Positions 16,343 through 26,368 of a stretch of DNA of 45,092 bases are shown here, piece after piece. The notes below the pieces were generated by a model. The model was not told the origin of the DNA. It saw only the letters and a list, made by a program, of their open reading frames with translations, and searched no databases. Positions within the stretch are counted from its first letter, which is position 1. Every line of letters starts with the position of its first letter. This DNA is from an uncultured Bacteroidales bacterium. GTDB lineage: Bacteria > Bacteroidota > Bacteroidia > Bacteroidales > Paludibacteraceae. The stretch covers positions 1 through 45,092 of the forward strand of contig ONMV01000010.1 in assembly GCA_900319005.1 (NCBI GenBank), given 5' to 3'. A program made the position numbers and the translations under genes.

Positions 16343-19044
16343 ATAAATTGTCCAGTGATACTTTTGGGGTTCTTGCGTATATCTTCAATCGTTCCTTCTG
16401 CGACGATTGTTCCTCCTCCTCGTCCTCCTTCGGGACCAAGGTCAATGATCCAATCGCAGGCACGAATGACATCTGTGTTATGCTCAATGATGATGACGGT
16501 ATTTCCTTTTTCCACTAACTGCCGTAGTACACCAAGAAGCACACGAATATCCTCAAAATGAAGACCCGTGGTGGGTTCATCTAAGATGTAAAGCGTCTTT
16601 CCTGTACTCGGGCGGGATAACTCTGTTGCTAATTTGATGCGCTGACTCTCCCCGCCGGAGAGGGATGTAGAGGACTGACCCAGTTTGATATAGCCCAATC
16701 CCACATCCTGAATGGTCTTGATCTTACGGAGAATAGTAGGCTGGGGTTCAAAGAACTCGACGGCTTGGTTGACGGTCATGTCAAGTATATCTGCGATGTT
16801 CTTTCCTTTCCAGCGTACCTCAAGCGTCTCGCGGTTATAACGTTGCCCTCCGCACACTTCACAAGGCACATAAACATCCGGCATGAAGTGCATCTGGATG
16901 GTCTTATATCCATTTCCCATACATTCATCGCAACGTCCTCCATGCATGTTGAAGGAGAATCGTCCGGTCTTCCATCCGCGGATCTTGGATTCCGGTAAAG
17001 CGGCAAACAAATCGCGTATGTCATTGAAGACATTCGTGTATGTCGCAGGGTTAGAACGCGGCGTGCGACCGATAGGCGATTGATCCACATTGATGACTTT
17101 ATCAATCAACTCCACGCCTTCAATCCGTTTATAGGGGAGCGGGGCTGTCTTGGACCGATAGAATTTCTGACTGAGGATGGGGTAGAGTGTCTGGTTGATG
17201 AGTGTCGATTTACCGCTTCCACTCACACCCGTGACGCATACCATCTTACCCAACGGAATCTTCACCGTCACGTTCTTTAGGTTATTCCCCGTACATCCGC
17301 TGAGCGTAATAAATCTTTCAGCGGAGCGGTCTTTCAGCGAAGCGGTCTTTGTTCTTTCAGTGACCTCGGTCACGGTCCGTTTTCCCTTTAAATACTGCGC
17401 CGTCAATGTATCGGTCTTGAGTAAGTCTTCCGGCGTACCGGAGAAAAGAACATTACCTCCGAGACGGCCTGCTTTAGGACCTATATCTACTATCCAGTCC
17501 GCCTCGCGCATCATCTGTTCGTCATGTTCTACAACGATGACGGAGTTATTGAGGTCGCGCAACTCTTTGAGGCTGTTGATCAGCCGTTCGTTATCTCGTT
17601 GGTGAAGACCGATGGAAGGCTCGTCAAGGATATATAGTACGTTGACAAGACGGCTTCCAATCTGCGTAGCCAGACGGATTCGTTGGCTCTCACCACCGGA
17701 AAGACTCTCGCTGCTGCGATTAAGAGAGAGATAACTCAGACCCACGGACTGCATAAAACGCAAACGACCGATAATCTCTTTGAGAATAGGCTCCGCGATC
17801 GCTTTTTGCTGCTGTTTCAGTTCATTGGAGTCTTTGAAACCGGTAAGGGCTTTGATTAACTCGTCTATGTCCATTTCCGAAAGGTCTGAGATAGAATACT
17901 TGCCGAACTTATAGCTGAGTGCTTCTTTGCTCAAACGCTTGCCCTGACACTCCGGACATACAATCCATTCTTCGTTCTCATCTTCCTCGTTATCTGTGAA
18001 TTCCGTCAGACGTTCCCACCAGTTATCTTCACGAATGGCTTCGTCTATCTCCTCCATTAATCCTTCATTCTTTAACCTTTCGCCTTTTACCTTTCCAAGT
18101 CCTTTGCAGCAGGGACACCAACCCGACGGACTATTGAATGAGAACGTGTGAGGAGCGGGATTTTGATAACTAAGACCTGTCTCCGGACACATCAGATTAC
18201 GGCTCAAGAACCGGACTTCTGAAGGCGTGTCGCTCTCTACAATCATCATGATACCATTGCCTTGTGTCATGGCTCTGTCCACTGACTGCCGCAAACGATG
18301 CAGGTCTATCTCATCTCCCTCCATTGAGGGGTGGGTCGGGGAGAGGTTTTTAACTTTTAATCGGTCCACCACCACTTCAATCGTGTGGGTCTTATAGCGG
18401 TCCAGTTTCATGCCTGCCACTATCTCGCGCACCTCGCCGTCCACGCGAACATGCACGAATCCTTTCTTGCGGATGGTCTCGAACAGCTCCTTGTAATGTC
18501 CCTTTCGGGCGTTAACCAAAGGAGCCAACAAGAGAATCTTCTTTCCTGCAAATTCATTCACGATCAGTTGGATGATCTGCTCGTCCGTGAATTTAACCAT
18601 CGGCTTGCCGGAAAGGTACGAATAGGGTTCTGCGGCACGCGCAAAGAGTAATCGCAGAAAATCATACACCTCCGTAATGGTTCCAACGGTGGAACGAGGG
18701 TTCTTGGTTGTGGTCTTTTGATCAATGGAGATGACCGGACTAAGACCTGTTATCTTGTCCACGTCAGGGCGTTGCATCTGACCGATGAAACCGCGTGCAT
18801 AGGACGAGAATGTCTCCATGTAACGGCGTTGACCTTCTGCAAAGATGGTGTCGAAGGCAAGAGACGATTTCCCCGAACCGCTGAGGCCTGTAATGACCGT
18901 CAGCCGTTTTCGGGGAATAGAGACGCTGATATTTTTCAGGTTATGTACCCGTGCGCCTATGACTTCTATGTTGCCTTCGGAAATCAATTGATAATTGATA
19001 ATTGACAATTGATAATTAGCCTTTGAGCGCTTTGATGGCTTCAT
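16339..19044 (-). CDS. uvrA: UvrABC nucleotide-excision repair protein UvrA, with repeat-derived segments
   Basis: 901 residues; the dimeric ATPase that finds bulky DNA lesions and loads UvrB. Walker A sites are GLSGSGKSS (about 53) and [12 protein letters not shown] signatures are [14 protein letters not shown] and [14 protein letters not shown], and the second zinc motif is CDECMGNGY...CEVCGGQ. The first zinc site is degenerate (CPETG for CPxCG), as I recall in Bacteroidetes. Four segments come from repeats: the N-terminus [35 protein letters not shown] and SLKDRSAER. The ATG at 19044 lies 29 bases inside valS; an in-frame TTG at 18987 is an alternative just before conserved sequence. Its stop overlaps the antiporter start. 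Confidence 0.96.
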   Translation of the reverse strand: MKPSKRSKANYQLSIINYQLISEGNIEVIGARVHNLKNISVSIPRKRLTVITGLSGSGKSSLAFDTIFAEGQRRYMETFSSYARGFIGQMQRPDVDKITGLSPVISIDQKTTTKNPRSTVGTITEVYDFLRLLFARAAEPYSYLSGKPMVKFTDEQIIQLIVNEFAGKKILLLAPLVNARKGHYKELFETIRKKGFVHVRVDGEVREIVAGMKLDRYKTHTIEVVVDRLKVKNLSPTHPSMEGDEIDLHRLRQSVDRAMTQGNGIMMIVESDTPSEVRFLSRNLMCPETGLSYQNPAPHTFSFNSPSGWCPCCKGLGKVKGERLKNEGLMEEIDEAIREDNWWERLTEFTDNEEDENEEWIVCPECQGKRLSKEALSYKFGKYSISDLSEMDIDELIKALTGFKDSNELKQQQKAIAEPILKEIIGRLRFMQSVGLSYLSLNRSSESLSGGESQRIRLATQIGSRLVNVLYILDEPSIGLHQRDNERLINSLKELRDLNNSVIVVEHDEQMMREADWIVDIGPKAGRLGGNVLFSGTPEDLLKTDTLTAQYLKGKRTVTEVTERTKTASLKDRSAERFITLSGCTGNNLKNVTVKIPLGKMVCVTGVSGSGKSTLINQTLYPILSQKFYRSKTAPLPYKRIEGVELIDKVINVDQSPIGRTPRSNPATYTNVFNDIRDLFAALPESKIRGWKTGRFSFNMHGGRCDECMGNGYKTIQMHFMPDVYVPCEVCGGQRYNRETLEVRWKGKNIADILDMTVNQAVEFFEPQPTILRKIKTIQDVGLGYIKLGQSSTSLSGGESQRIKLATELSRPSTGKTLYILDEPTTGLHFEDIRVLLGVLRQLVEKGNTVIIIEHNTDVIRACDWIIDLGPEGGRGGGTIVAEGTIEDIRKNPKSITGQFI
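17314..17345. repeat. Two 16-base direct repeats in uvrA
   Basis: TCTTTCAGCGGAGCGG and TCTTTCAGCGAAGCGG are adjacent. They encode part of the linker before the second ATPase half ([10 protein letters not shown]). Confidence 0.8.
18058..18099. repeat. Six 7-base units inside uvrA
   Basis: TAATCCT, TCATTCT, TTAACCT, TTCGCCT, TTTACCT, TTCCAAG on the plus strand. They encode the [12 protein letters not shown] segment. Confidence 0.8.
18315..18346. repeat. GC-rich repeat block in uvrA, related to one in valS
   Basis: CTCCCTCCATTGAGGGGTGG onward resembles 19461-19490 in valS. It encodes [10 protein letters not shown] in the same reading frame as the valS copy. Confidence 0.75.
18988..19015. repeat. 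Four 7-base units at the valS-uvrA junction
   Basis: TTGATAA, TTGATAA, TTGACAA, TTGATAA. Translated on the minus strand they give the [11 protein letters not shown] start of UvrA. Confidence 0.88.
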
Positions 19045-21637
19045 TGATAGAAGCGATACGGCTCTCGGCGTCGGCTTTCTTCTTGCGCTCCAGCTCGACG
19101 ATCTCCGGTTTGGCGTTCTGTACGAAACGCTCGTTACTCAGTTTTGCCATAACGCCCTTGAGGAAACCTTGCTGGTGAGCGAGGTCTGCTTCGAGTTTCT
19201 TGAGCTCTTCCTCTACGTTGATGAACTGATCCATCGGAATCGCAAACTCGGTTGTGCCAACAAGGAACTTCGCACAGTTGCCGTTAGAATCGCCAAGCTT
19301 GGCGATATCTACATTCGCAAGTTTGTCCACAAGCGGGTTCAACTCAACCGGAGAGATAAGCGTCAGACGTTCCTTCTGCGGGATGTTCTTCGACGCGCGC
19401 ACATTTCGTACACCCGATACAATCTCTTTCAGGGTCTCAATATCGGAGAGAATCTCATTGCTCCCTCCCTTTAGGGAGGGTTGGGGTAGGCTGGCTACCA
19501 TGATAGACTCACCCTCTTTGCGCTCATAGAGGTTCTGCCAGAGTTCCTCGGTGATGAACGGCATGAAGGGGTGAAGTAGAACGAGCAAACGATCGAAGAA
19601 TGCGAGAGTGGCTTCGTACGTAGCGCGATCAATCGGTTGTTGGTATGCGGGTTTGATCATCTCCAAGTACCAACCGCTGAACTCGTCGCAGTACAGTTTG
19701 TAGATCTCCATGAGCGCCTCGCTCAGACGGTATTTGGAGAATAGGTCTGCTATCTCTGCGGCGGTCTTGTCCAGTTGCGCATCGAACCACTCGATGGCAA
19801 ACTTGGAGGTCTCGGGCTGCGGGATGTCTGCTATTTCCAGACCTTTGACCATACGGAAACAGTTCCAGATCTTGTTGCAGAAGTTACGTCCCTGCTCACA
19901 GAGCGAATCGTCATAGAGGATGTCGTTTCCGGCTGGAGCAGAAAGGAGAATACCCATACGCACGCCATCGGCTCCGAAACGCTCGATGAGGTCTAATGGG
20001 TCAGGGCTATTACCGAGGGATTTGGACATCTTGCGTCCGAGTTTGTCGCGGACGATACCTGTGAAATAGACGTGCTTGAACGGCATTTTGCCTTGGTACT
20101 CATAGCCCGCCATGATCATTCGTGCTACCCAGAAGAAGATAATATCCGGTCCGGTAACGAGGTCTGCCGTCGGGTAGTAATAGTTGATCTCTTTGTTGTC
20201 CGGATGCTCAATGCCGTCGAACAAGGATATAGGCCATAACCAGCTGCTGAACCAAGTGTCCAAAGCGCCTTCGTCCTGTACGTAGTTTCCTTCCGGTTTG
20301 GTCTCCGATACAATGATCTTATCGTCCGGGTAGTTCTCGAGGCCGGTTTGTGCCAAGAGGTCGGCATCGTAGTACGCCGGGATGCGGTGTCCCCACCATA
20401 GTTGGCGGGAAATACACCAGTCTTTGATATTCTCGAGCCAGTTGCGGTACGTGTTTTTGTATTTCGCAGGATAGAAAACGATGTCGTCGTTCATTACCGG
20501 CGGGAGGGCGATGTCTGCAAAATGCTGCATCTTGACGAACCACTGGAGGCTCAAACGCGGCTCGATAGGCACGTTCGTACGCTCAGAATAACCGACTTTG
20601 TTGTCGTAGTCCTCGATTTTCTCGACGAGGTTGAGGGCTTTGAGATCTTCGACGATCTGTTTGCGGCAGTCGAAACGATCCATGCCGTGGTACTTGCGTA
20701 CGTTAGGTTGGAGTTCCGGCTCGACGGTGTCCATGTTCAGATGGGCATCCGGCGTGAAGATGTCGATAGTCTTGAGGTTGTATTTCTGCCCCAAGGCATA
20801 GTCGTTGACGTCGTGTGCTGGCGTCACTTTGAGGCAGCCTGTTCCGAAACCAATCTCCACGTAGCGGTCTTCGATGATGGGGATGACACGACCGACACCC
20901 GGTACGATGACGTGCTTGCCTTTGAGCCACTGGTTCTTCTCCTCTTTGGGGTTGATGCAGACCGCTATATCGCCGAAGATGGTCTCCGGACGGGTAGTTG
21001 CCACGATGGCATATTTGCCCGGCTCTTCGGCTACTTGGTAGCGCAGGTAATAGAACTTGTTATGCTCGTCGTGGTAGATCACCTCCTCGTCGGAAAGGGC
21101 AGTCTGACGCTCGGGGTCCCAGTTGACCATACGCAGACCGCGGTAGATGAGACCTTTCTTATAGAGGTCGCAGAAGACGTGAATAACGGCTTTGGAGCGG
21201 GTCTCGTCCATGGTGAAGGACGTGCGGTCCCAATCGCAGGAACATCCGAGTTTGCGGAGCTGCTTCAAAATGATGCCTCCGTGTTCGTCGGTCCAATCCC
21301 ACGCGTGTTTAAGGAACTGCTCGCGGGTCAGGTCGGACTTATTGATCCCTTGCTCTTTGAGTCGTTTGATGACTTTTGCTTCGGTAGCAATCGAAGCATG
21401 GTCTGTTCCGGGCACCCAGCAAGCGTTCTTGCCTTCCAAACGTGCACGACGTACCAAAATGTCCTGAATGGTCTCATTCAGCACATGTCCCATATGCAGC
21501 ACACCTGTTACGTTAGGCGGCGGAATAACGATGGTAAATGGATCGCGGCCATCCGGCTCGCTGTGAAAGAGTTTGTTGTCCAGCCAGTATTGATACCAGC
21601 GGGCTTCAATGTCAGTAGGATTATACTTTGAGTCCAT
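19016..21637 (-). CDS. valS: Valyl-tRNA synthetase
   Basis: 873 residues, the normal length for this class I synthetase. The HIGH-type motif appears as [14 protein letters not shown] near residue 39, the editing-domain motif as [14 protein letters not shown], and the KMSKS loop as [10 protein letters not shown]. The C-terminal coiled coil ([20 protein letters not shown]) is typical of ValRS. The segment [14 protein letters not shown] near residue 725 in the anticodon-binding region is encoded by a GC-rich repeat (19461-19490) also found in uvrA. A promoter lies at 21684-21715. It is the first gene of valS-uvrA-antiporter. Confidence 0.97.
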   Translation of the reverse strand: MDSKYNPTDIEARWYQYWLDNKLFHSEPDGRDPFTIVIPPPNVTGVLHMGHVLNETIQDILVRRARLEGKNACWVPGTDHASIATEAKVIKRLKEQGINKSDLTREQFLKHAWDWTDEHGGIILKQLRKLGCSCDWDRTSFTMDETRSKAVIHVFCDLYKKGLIYRGLRMVNWDPERQTALSDEEVIYHDEHNKFYYLRYQVAEEPGKYAIVATTRPETIFGDIAVCINPKEEKNQWLKGKHVIVPGVGRVIPIIEDRYVEIGFGTGCLKVTPAHDVNDYALGQKYNLKTIDIFTPDAHLNMDTVEPELQPNVRKYHGMDRFDCRKQIVEDLKALNLVEKIEDYDNKVGYSERTNVPIEPRLSLQWFVKMQHFADIALPPVMNDDIVFYPAKYKNTYRNWLENIKDWCISRQLWWGHRIPAYYDADLLAQTGLENYPDDKIIVSETKPEGNYVQDEGALDTWFSSWLWPISLFDGIEHPDNKEINYYYPTADLVTGPDIIFFWVARMIMAGYEYQGKMPFKHVYFTGIVRDKLGRKMSKSLGNSPDPLDLIERFGADGVRMGILLSAPAGNDILYDDSLCEQGRNFCNKIWNCFRMVKGLEIADIPQPETSKFAIEWFDAQLDKTAAEIADLFSKYRLSEALMEIYKLYCDEFSGWYLEMIKPAYQQPIDRATYEATLAFFDRLLVLLHPFMPFITEELWQNLYERKEGESIMVASLPQPSLKGGSNEILSDIETLKEIVSGVRNVRASKNIPQKERLTLISPVELNPLVDKLANVDIAKLGDSNGNCAKFLVGTTEFAIPMDQFINVEEELKKLEADLAHQQGFLKGVMAKLSNERFVQNAKPEIVELERKKKADAESRIASINEAIKALKG
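19461..19490. repeat. GC-rich repeat block in valS, partner of the uvrA block
   Basis: CCCTCCC-TTTA-GGGAGGG (19463-19480) is a perfect hairpin followed by TTGGGGTAGG. It encodes QPSLKGG in frame. Confidence 0.78.
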
Positions 21638-21683
21638 ATATGAAATAATTAAAGTTCAAAATAAGGCAAATTAAAATCGGGCA

Positions 21684-21715
21684 CAAAATTACAAAAAATT
21701 TTTCACATGTGCAAG
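21684..21715 (-). promoter_or_regulatory. Promoter of valS
   Basis: Read leftward: CTTG (21715-21712), 20 bases, TAATTTTG (21691-21684). The -33 palindrome is degenerate (TTGCACATGTGAA). Confidence 0.85.
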
Positions 21716-21753
21716 CGCGCACGCACATTTCCTAAATTTTTTTTGAGTATTTA

Positions 21754-21785
21754 TTTGCATATATGCAAAATTTGTAGTAATTTTG
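21754..21785 (+). promoter_or_regulatory. Promoter of hppA with exact palindrome
   Basis: TTTG (21754-21757), 20 bases, TAATTTTG (21778-21785), including TTGCATATATGCAA. It is divergent from the valS promoter. Confidence 0.88.
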
Positions 21786-21831
21786 CAGCCGGATTTGAAA
21801 AACATAACCATCTAATACAAAAACACATTCT

Positions 21832-24039
21832 ATGGAAGATTTAACAATCTTGATGTACGTCGTTTTGGCGGCATCTCTTTTAGCGCTCGGATTTGCGTAC
21901 TGTTTCTACCGCTCGATGATGAGCAAGGAGGAGGGTACAGAGTTAATGAAAACGATTGCGTCGCATGTGCGCAAAGGAGCTTTGGCTTACCTCAAACAGC
22001 AGTACAAAGTGGTGACGATCGTGTTCATCGTGTTGGCGCTTGTCTTTGCCATCATGGCGTATTTTAACCTGCAGAACGGTATTGTTTGGTTTGCGTTCCT
22101 GACGGGAGGATTCTTCTCCGGTTTGGCAGGTTTCTTCGGTATGAAGACAGCCACTTATGCTTCTTCCCGCACTGCCAATGCTGCACGTCAGAGTCTCAAT
22201 GCAGGTCTGCAAGTGGCATTCCGTTCGGGAGCAGTGATGGGTCTGACAGTGGTCGGATTGGCGTTGTTGGATATCGCCGGATGGTTCTTGGTTCTCAAGG
22301 AAACCGGACTGCTGGCTTGGGTAGGCGCCGAAGGTGATCTGATCACCATCACGACGACGATGTTAACGTTCGGAATGGGTGCATCTACTCAAGCGCTGTT
22401 CGCACGTGTGGGCGGAGGTATCTACACAAAGGCAGCGGATGTAGGAGCAGACTTGGTAGGTAAGACAGAGTATAACATTCCTGAGGATGATCCCCGAAAT
22501 CCGGCTACTATTGCGGACAATGTGGGCGATAACGTGGGCGACGTAGCCGGTATGGGAGCAGACTTATATGAGAGTTACGCCGGTTCGATCTTGGCTACGA
22601 TGGCTCTTGGTGCGTCAGCTTTTGCATTCTGCGAAGAAATGCAATTACGCGCCGTATTGGCTCCTTCGTTAATAGCAGCTTGCGGTGTATTGCTCTCAAT
22701 AATAGGTATTTACATGGTGAAAACCAAAGAGGGGGCTGGGATGAAAGAGTTGCTACGCGCATTGGCTGTTGGAACGAATACGGCGGGTTTCCTGATTGCA
22801 GCTGTGACGTTTGGCATTTTTGCCTGGCTCTTTGGAACGGAGACAGATCAATGGTGGCAAGTCAGCCTCTCGGTGGTGGTAGGTCTGATAGCCGGTATGA
22901 TCATCGGTCAATCAACGGAATATTATACCTCGCAGAGTTATCTGCCTACTCAGAAAGTGAGTGAGAGCTCGCAGACCGGTCCTGCAACCGTGATTATCAG
23001 CGGTTTAGGATTAGGCATGTTGTCCACAGCTATTCCTGTAGTAACGGTAGGTGTAGCAATTATCTTAGCTTATCTGTGTGCCAACGGGTTCCATGTGGAG
23101 TTCAGCGCGGCTAACTTGAGTATGGGTCTGTATGGTATCGGAATAGCAGCGGTAGGAATGTTGTCCACGCTGGGTATCACTCTGGCGACCGACGCGTATG
23201 GTCCGATAGCGGATAACGCTGGTGGTAACGCAGAGATGTCGGGTCTGCCGGCTGAGGTACGTCAGCGTACGGACGCCTTGGATGCGTTGGGAAACACTAC
23301 TGCTGCAACGGGTAAGGGTTTTGCTATCGGTTCTGCTGCATTGACGGCGTTGGCACTCTTGGCTTCGTATGTAGAGGAATTGAAGATAGCATTGATCCGT
23401 ACGGGCGAAGCTTTGCCGAACGGCGTCGATGCAGCCAAAGCGACGCTGGTAGATTTCATGAATGCGTATAATGTGAACCTGATGAACCCTGTTGTGCTGG
23501 TGGGTATCTTTATCGGTTCGATGATGGCATTCCTGTTCTGCGGTCTGACGATGAACGCCGTGGGGCGTGCGGCACAACACATGGTGGAAGAGGTACGTCG
23601 CCAGTTCCAGACCATCAAAGGTATTCTGGAAGGAAAGGCGGATCCGGATTACGCTCGCTGTGTGGAGATCTCTACCAAGGGTGCTCAGCAGGAGATGTTA
23701 TTGCCCTCTATCCTGGCGATTATCGTGCCGGTTATTACCGGTCTAATACTTGGTGTAGCAGGAGTGTTAGGATTATTGATTGGCGGTTTGGCAACCGGTT
23801 TTGTGTTAGCTGTCTTCATGGCCAATGCAGGAGGTGCTTGGGATAACGCAAAGAAATACGTGGAGGAAGGTCATTTCGGAGGAAAGGGTAGTGACTGCCA
23901 TAAAGCAACCGTGGTGGGCGACACCGTGGGAGATCCTTTCAAAGATACGTCGGGACCGAGCCTGAATATACTGATCAAACTGATGTCAATGGTATCTATC
24001 GTGATGGCAGGATTGACCGTGACATACCACCTGTTGTAA
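21832..24039 (+). CDS. hppA: Membrane ion-pumping pyrophosphatase, K+-dependent type
   Basis: 735 residues with about 16 membrane segments. It couples PPi hydrolysis to outward transport of Na+ and/or H+. Substrate-binding motifs are [22 protein letters not shown] near residue 220 and, at the C-terminus, [12 protein letters not shown] and [25 protein letters not shown] near residue 487 has Ala where K+-independent enzymes have Lys, so K+ dependence is predicted. Bacteroides enzymes of this type have been reported to move both Na+ and H+; which applies here cannot be settled by eye. It is transcribed alone from a palindromic promoter and ended by a perfect hairpin at 24047-24088. Confidence 0.97.
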   Translation: MEDLTILMYVVLAASLLALGFAYCFYRSMMSKEEGTELMKTIASHVRKGALAYLKQQYKVVTIVFIVLALVFAIMAYFNLQNGIVWFAFLTGGFFSGLAGFFGMKTATYASSRTANAARQSLNAGLQVAFRSGAVMGLTVVGLALLDIAGWFLVLKETGLLAWVGAEGDLITITTTMLTFGMGASTQALFARVGGGIYTKAADVGADLVGKTEYNIPEDDPRNPATIADNVGDNVGDVAGMGADLYESYAGSILATMALGASAFAFCEEMQLRAVLAPSLIAACGVLLSIIGIYMVKTKEGAGMKELLRALAVGTNTAGFLIAAVTFGIFAWLFGTETDQWWQVSLSVVVGLIAGMIIGQSTEYYTSQSYLPTQKVSESSQTGPATVIISGLGLGMLSTAIPVVTVGVAIILAYLCANGFHVEFSAANLSMGLYGIGIAAVGMLSTLGITLATDAYGPIADNAGGNAEMSGLPAEVRQRTDALDALGNTTAATGKGFAIGSAALTALALLASYVEELKIALIRTGEALPNGVDAAKATLVDFMNAYNVNLMNPVVLVGIFIGSMMAFLFCGLTMNAVGRAAQHMVEEVRRQFQTIKGILEGKADPDYARCVEISTKGAQQEMLLPSILAIIVPVITGLILGVAGVLGLLIGGLATGFVLAVFMANAGGAWDNAKKYVEEGHFGGKGSDCHKATVVGDTVGDPFKDTSGPSLNILIKLMSMVSIVMAGLTVTYHLL

Positions 24040-24046
24040 GCAAGAA

Positions 24047-24088
24047 TTAACAATTAAGCGGAGCACGAAAGCTCCGCTTAATTGTTAA
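24047..24088. terminator. Bidirectional terminator after hppA
   Basis: Perfect 18-base arms (24047-24064 and 24071-24088) with an ACGAAA loop. The GC-rich core (GCGGAGC) is flanked by A/T ends, and it serves hppA (+) and the DUF4491 gene (-). Confidence 0.92.
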
Positions 24089-24091
24089 TAA

Positions 24092-24379
24092 TCAGTATTT
24101 TCTTTTGGGATTCTTTGGAAACCAACCTTTACGGACTCGTTCCCGTTGTTTGAAGATCTCACCAATCCCCCAAAAGGCGGAAAAGGCAAAGATACCCAAG
24201 AAGATGGAAAGATAGGTATTCTCCACAAACAAAGAAGCGATTGCTGCAACCAATCCCATGAAGAGAAATGCCCACCATGATTTGACGCCAAAATAATACT
24301 CCGCCTTAATCACCAGCGGATGGAACAACCCGATACAAAAGAACGCGCCGGCTCCTAATAATAATCCTTCGTAGTTCAT
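24092..24379 (-). CDS. DUF4491 small membrane protein
   Basis: 95 residues from the ATG at 24379. Three membrane segments are visible (GLLLGAGAFFCIGLFHPLVI, WWAFLFMGLVAAIASLFV and YLSIFLGIFAFSAFWGIGE), then a basic tail KGWFPKNPKRKY. The pattern FHPLVIKAEYYFG and the ending GWFPKNPKRK are what I recall of DUF4491, a Bacteroidetes family of unknown role. An upstream ATG at 24403 is in frame but would leave a leader of only about 8 bases after the promoter, and family members begin near MNYEG, so I prefer 24379. The stop lies four bases from the shared terminator. Confidence 0.85.
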   Translation of the reverse strand: MNYEGLLLGAGAFFCIGLFHPLVIKAEYYFGVKSWWAFLFMGLVAAIASLFVENTYLSIFLGIFAFSAFWGIGEIFKQRERVRKGWFPKNPKRKY

Positions 24380-24418
24380 AATAAATTGTACCTTTGAGCT
24401 CATCTGTTAAAAACGGCG

Positions 24419-24426
24419 CAAAGGTA
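24419..24426 (-). promoter_or_regulatory. -7 box of the DUF4491 gene
   Basis: TACCTTTG read leftward. No clear TTTG or CTTG lies 19-21 bases upstream, unlike the other promoters. A second TACCTTTG faces it on the plus strand at 24389-24396. Confidence 0.6.
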
Positions 24427-24485
24427 CAAATTTATTCTTAAAGAAAGTTTAAGATTTGCTTAAGAATGCTATTTTCTCTATAAAA

Positions 24486-26126
24486 TTACTTATAAAGGAA
24501 TCGTTTGATTGATTTCTTGGGGGTTTTCTCAAAGGGTTGCTCTTGTACCTCAATGTCTGACACTTTGCTGTAGGAAGGAATCAAACTATTGAGTTTCTGC
24601 AAGTTCTCCTTCATCAGTTGTTGTATCTCATCGAGTGTCATTCGCTTGGTGAGGGTCTCGTCGGGAAAGACGAGTGCTACCAGTTTACCTTCGCGTTCTA
24701 CGATGAGCGATTCGCCGACAGCCTCTTGGTTGTTGAGTTTGTCTTCAATCTCCTCAGGGTAGATATTCTGTCCCGAAGCACCGAGGAACATCGTTTTGCA
24801 ACGTCCTTTGATATAGATATTTTTCTTCTTGTCGAGTCGTCCGAGGTCTCCTGTACGCATCCAACCGTCTTCGGTGAACACAGCTTTGGTAGCTTCAGGA
24901 TTCTTGTAATAACCAAGCATCACGTTCTCTCCCTTGACAAGGATCTCACCGATACCTGCTTCGTTCGGATTATCAATCTTAACGTCCATATTCATTACCG
25001 GCACTCCTCCTGAACGAGCTTTGAAATACTTAGGAGGGTTACCACCGATAAGCGGACCGCATTCAGTCATTCCGTATCCGATAGAGAGCGGGAAATGGAT
25101 ATCCATCAGACATTTCTCCACGATGGGGTTCATGGCCGCTCCTCCGCAGATGAAATAGCGTAATCTACCGCCGAAGGCACTACGCAGACCGCTTTTGACG
25201 CGGCTTTTGAGGATAGCACCGATGATAGGTGTATGCCAGAACATGCGGATGATCCATTTGCTGAGCGTCGGGTCCAGATTCTTCTTGTATATCTTCTCGA
25301 TCACCAGCGGTACGGTTACCACCAGATAAGGCTGTACCTCTTTGAGCGCTTTGAGCAGAATAGAAGGGGTGGGGCTCTTGGTCAGGAAATAGATGTGGGT
25401 ACCGCAGCAAAGCGGGTAGAGCAGTTCGCAAACCTGACCGAACATGTGAGCGAGCGGTAACATCGATACGATCCGCTGTCCCGGATCCACTGGCAGGATC
25501 TTCATTCCAATTTCGATATTATTGCTAATCGACCGTCCGTTAAGCATCACGCCTTTGGGCGAACCGGTCGAACCGCTGGTATAGTTAATGAGCGATACGG
25601 CATCGGGATCGGCTGCGAAATGAATATCCTCCGGCATCAAAGGGCGCGGATATTTTGCTTTGAATGCAGCTTCCCATTCCTCTTTGGAGGGCATTGGAGC
25701 ATCCTTTGCGGTATAGAGCGGACGCCAATCTTCCAGTGAAAGGGCGGCTTTCAAACGCTTAGGCAAGGCTTTGTTTTGCAATTCTTTCCATACATAAGGA
25801 CCTACGAAGAGCAAATCCGAATCGGAGTGATCCAATAGATGCGCTATGTCATCCGCCGTGAAATCCTGTAATATGCTGACAACCACGCCTTCATAGGAGG
25901 TGATAGCAAGATAGGCAGCTGCCCAGTTAGCGCAGTTACGCCCCGCTAAAGCTATTTTGTCTCCGCGCTTGATACCTAACTGCTCAAACAACACATGGAG
26001 CTTCACCATTTCCGTAGCTAACTCCGCAAAAGTGTACTCATGATTCTCTCCGAAGTCCGTCAATGCAGGGTCGTTCCACTGATGTGACATGACGTCGGTC
26101 AGATAATTTAAATAATGTTTAACCAT
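24486..26126 (-). CDS. Long-chain fatty-acid CoA ligase (AMP-binding), copy 1
   Basis: About 546 residues. It activates a carboxylic acid to acyl-AMP then acyl-CoA. The AMP-binding P-loop is NYTSGSTGSPKGVML near residue 190, with GYGMTECGPLIGG, the TGD motif GWMRTGDLGRLD, and the C-terminal lysine region KTPKKSIKRFLYK. Residues 1-8 of the longest frame would begin at a TTG inside the -7 promoter box, so the ATG at 26126 is the start. It is a tandem paralogue of the next gene, sharing its length and both end motifs. Substrate chain length is unknown. Confidence 0.92.
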   Translation of the reverse strand: MVKHYLNYLTDVMSHQWNDPALTDFGENHEYTFAELATEMVKLHVLFEQLGIKRGDKIALAGRNCANWAAAYLAITSYEGVVVSILQDFTADDIAHLLDHSDSDLLFVGPYVWKELQNKALPKRLKAALSLEDWRPLYTAKDAPMPSKEEWEAAFKAKYPRPLMPEDIHFAADPDAVSLINYTSGSTGSPKGVMLNGRSISNNIEIGMKILPVDPGQRIVSMLPLAHMFGQVCELLYPLCCGTHIYFLTKSPTPSILLKALKEVQPYLVVTVPLVIEKIYKKNLDPTLSKWIIRMFWHTPIIGAILKSRVKSGLRSAFGGRLRYFICGGAAMNPIVEKCLMDIHFPLSIGYGMTECGPLIGGNPPKYFKARSGGVPVMNMDVKIDNPNEAGIGEILVKGENVMLGYYKNPEATKAVFTEDGWMRTGDLGRLDKKKNIYIKGRCKTMFLGASGQNIYPEEIEDKLNNQEAVGESLIVEREGKLVALVFPDETLTKRMTLDEIQQLMKENLQKLNSLIPSYSKVSDIEVQEQPFEKTPKKSIKRFLYK

Positions 26127-26147
26127 ACCCAAAACATTTTTGCGCTG

Positions 26148-26179
26148 CAAAATTACTACTTTTTTTTGATATATGCAAG
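26148..26179 (-). promoter_or_regulatory. Promoter of acyl-CoA ligase copy 1
   Basis: Read leftward: CTTG (26179-26176), 20 bases, TAATTTTG (26155-26148). The -33 region is a near palindrome, TTGCATATATCAA. Confidence 0.85.
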
Positions 26180-26231
26180 ATTTTGATAATTTTTATCAGA
26201 AGAATAGTGATTTCATAATGTGCTTTGTCAT

Positions 26232-26268
26232 AAAAAAACGAGTGCATAGCTTCACAGTTACACACTCG
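26232..26268 (-). terminator. Rho-independent terminator of acyl-CoA ligase copy 2
   Basis: On the minus strand a 10-base stem (CGAGTGTGTA with TATGCACTCG, two G-U pairs) and a 10-base loop are followed by seven T (26238-26232). It lies 100 bases after the gene and before the copy 1 promoter, so the paralogues are separate units. Confidence 0.85.
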
Positions 26269-26368
26269 CTTTGATTTCCCATTTCAGAGAAATCCATCTA
26301 CTTACTCACATAATTATTTACAGAAACGTTGTGGATACTCACAAAAACCACAACGCGGGATGCGATAT

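Noticed and set aside
20402-21631. 409-residue open frame on the plus strand opposite valS
   Set aside because: It is fully antisense to an unambiguous ValRS, has no recognisable domain and reflects the codon pattern of the real gene.
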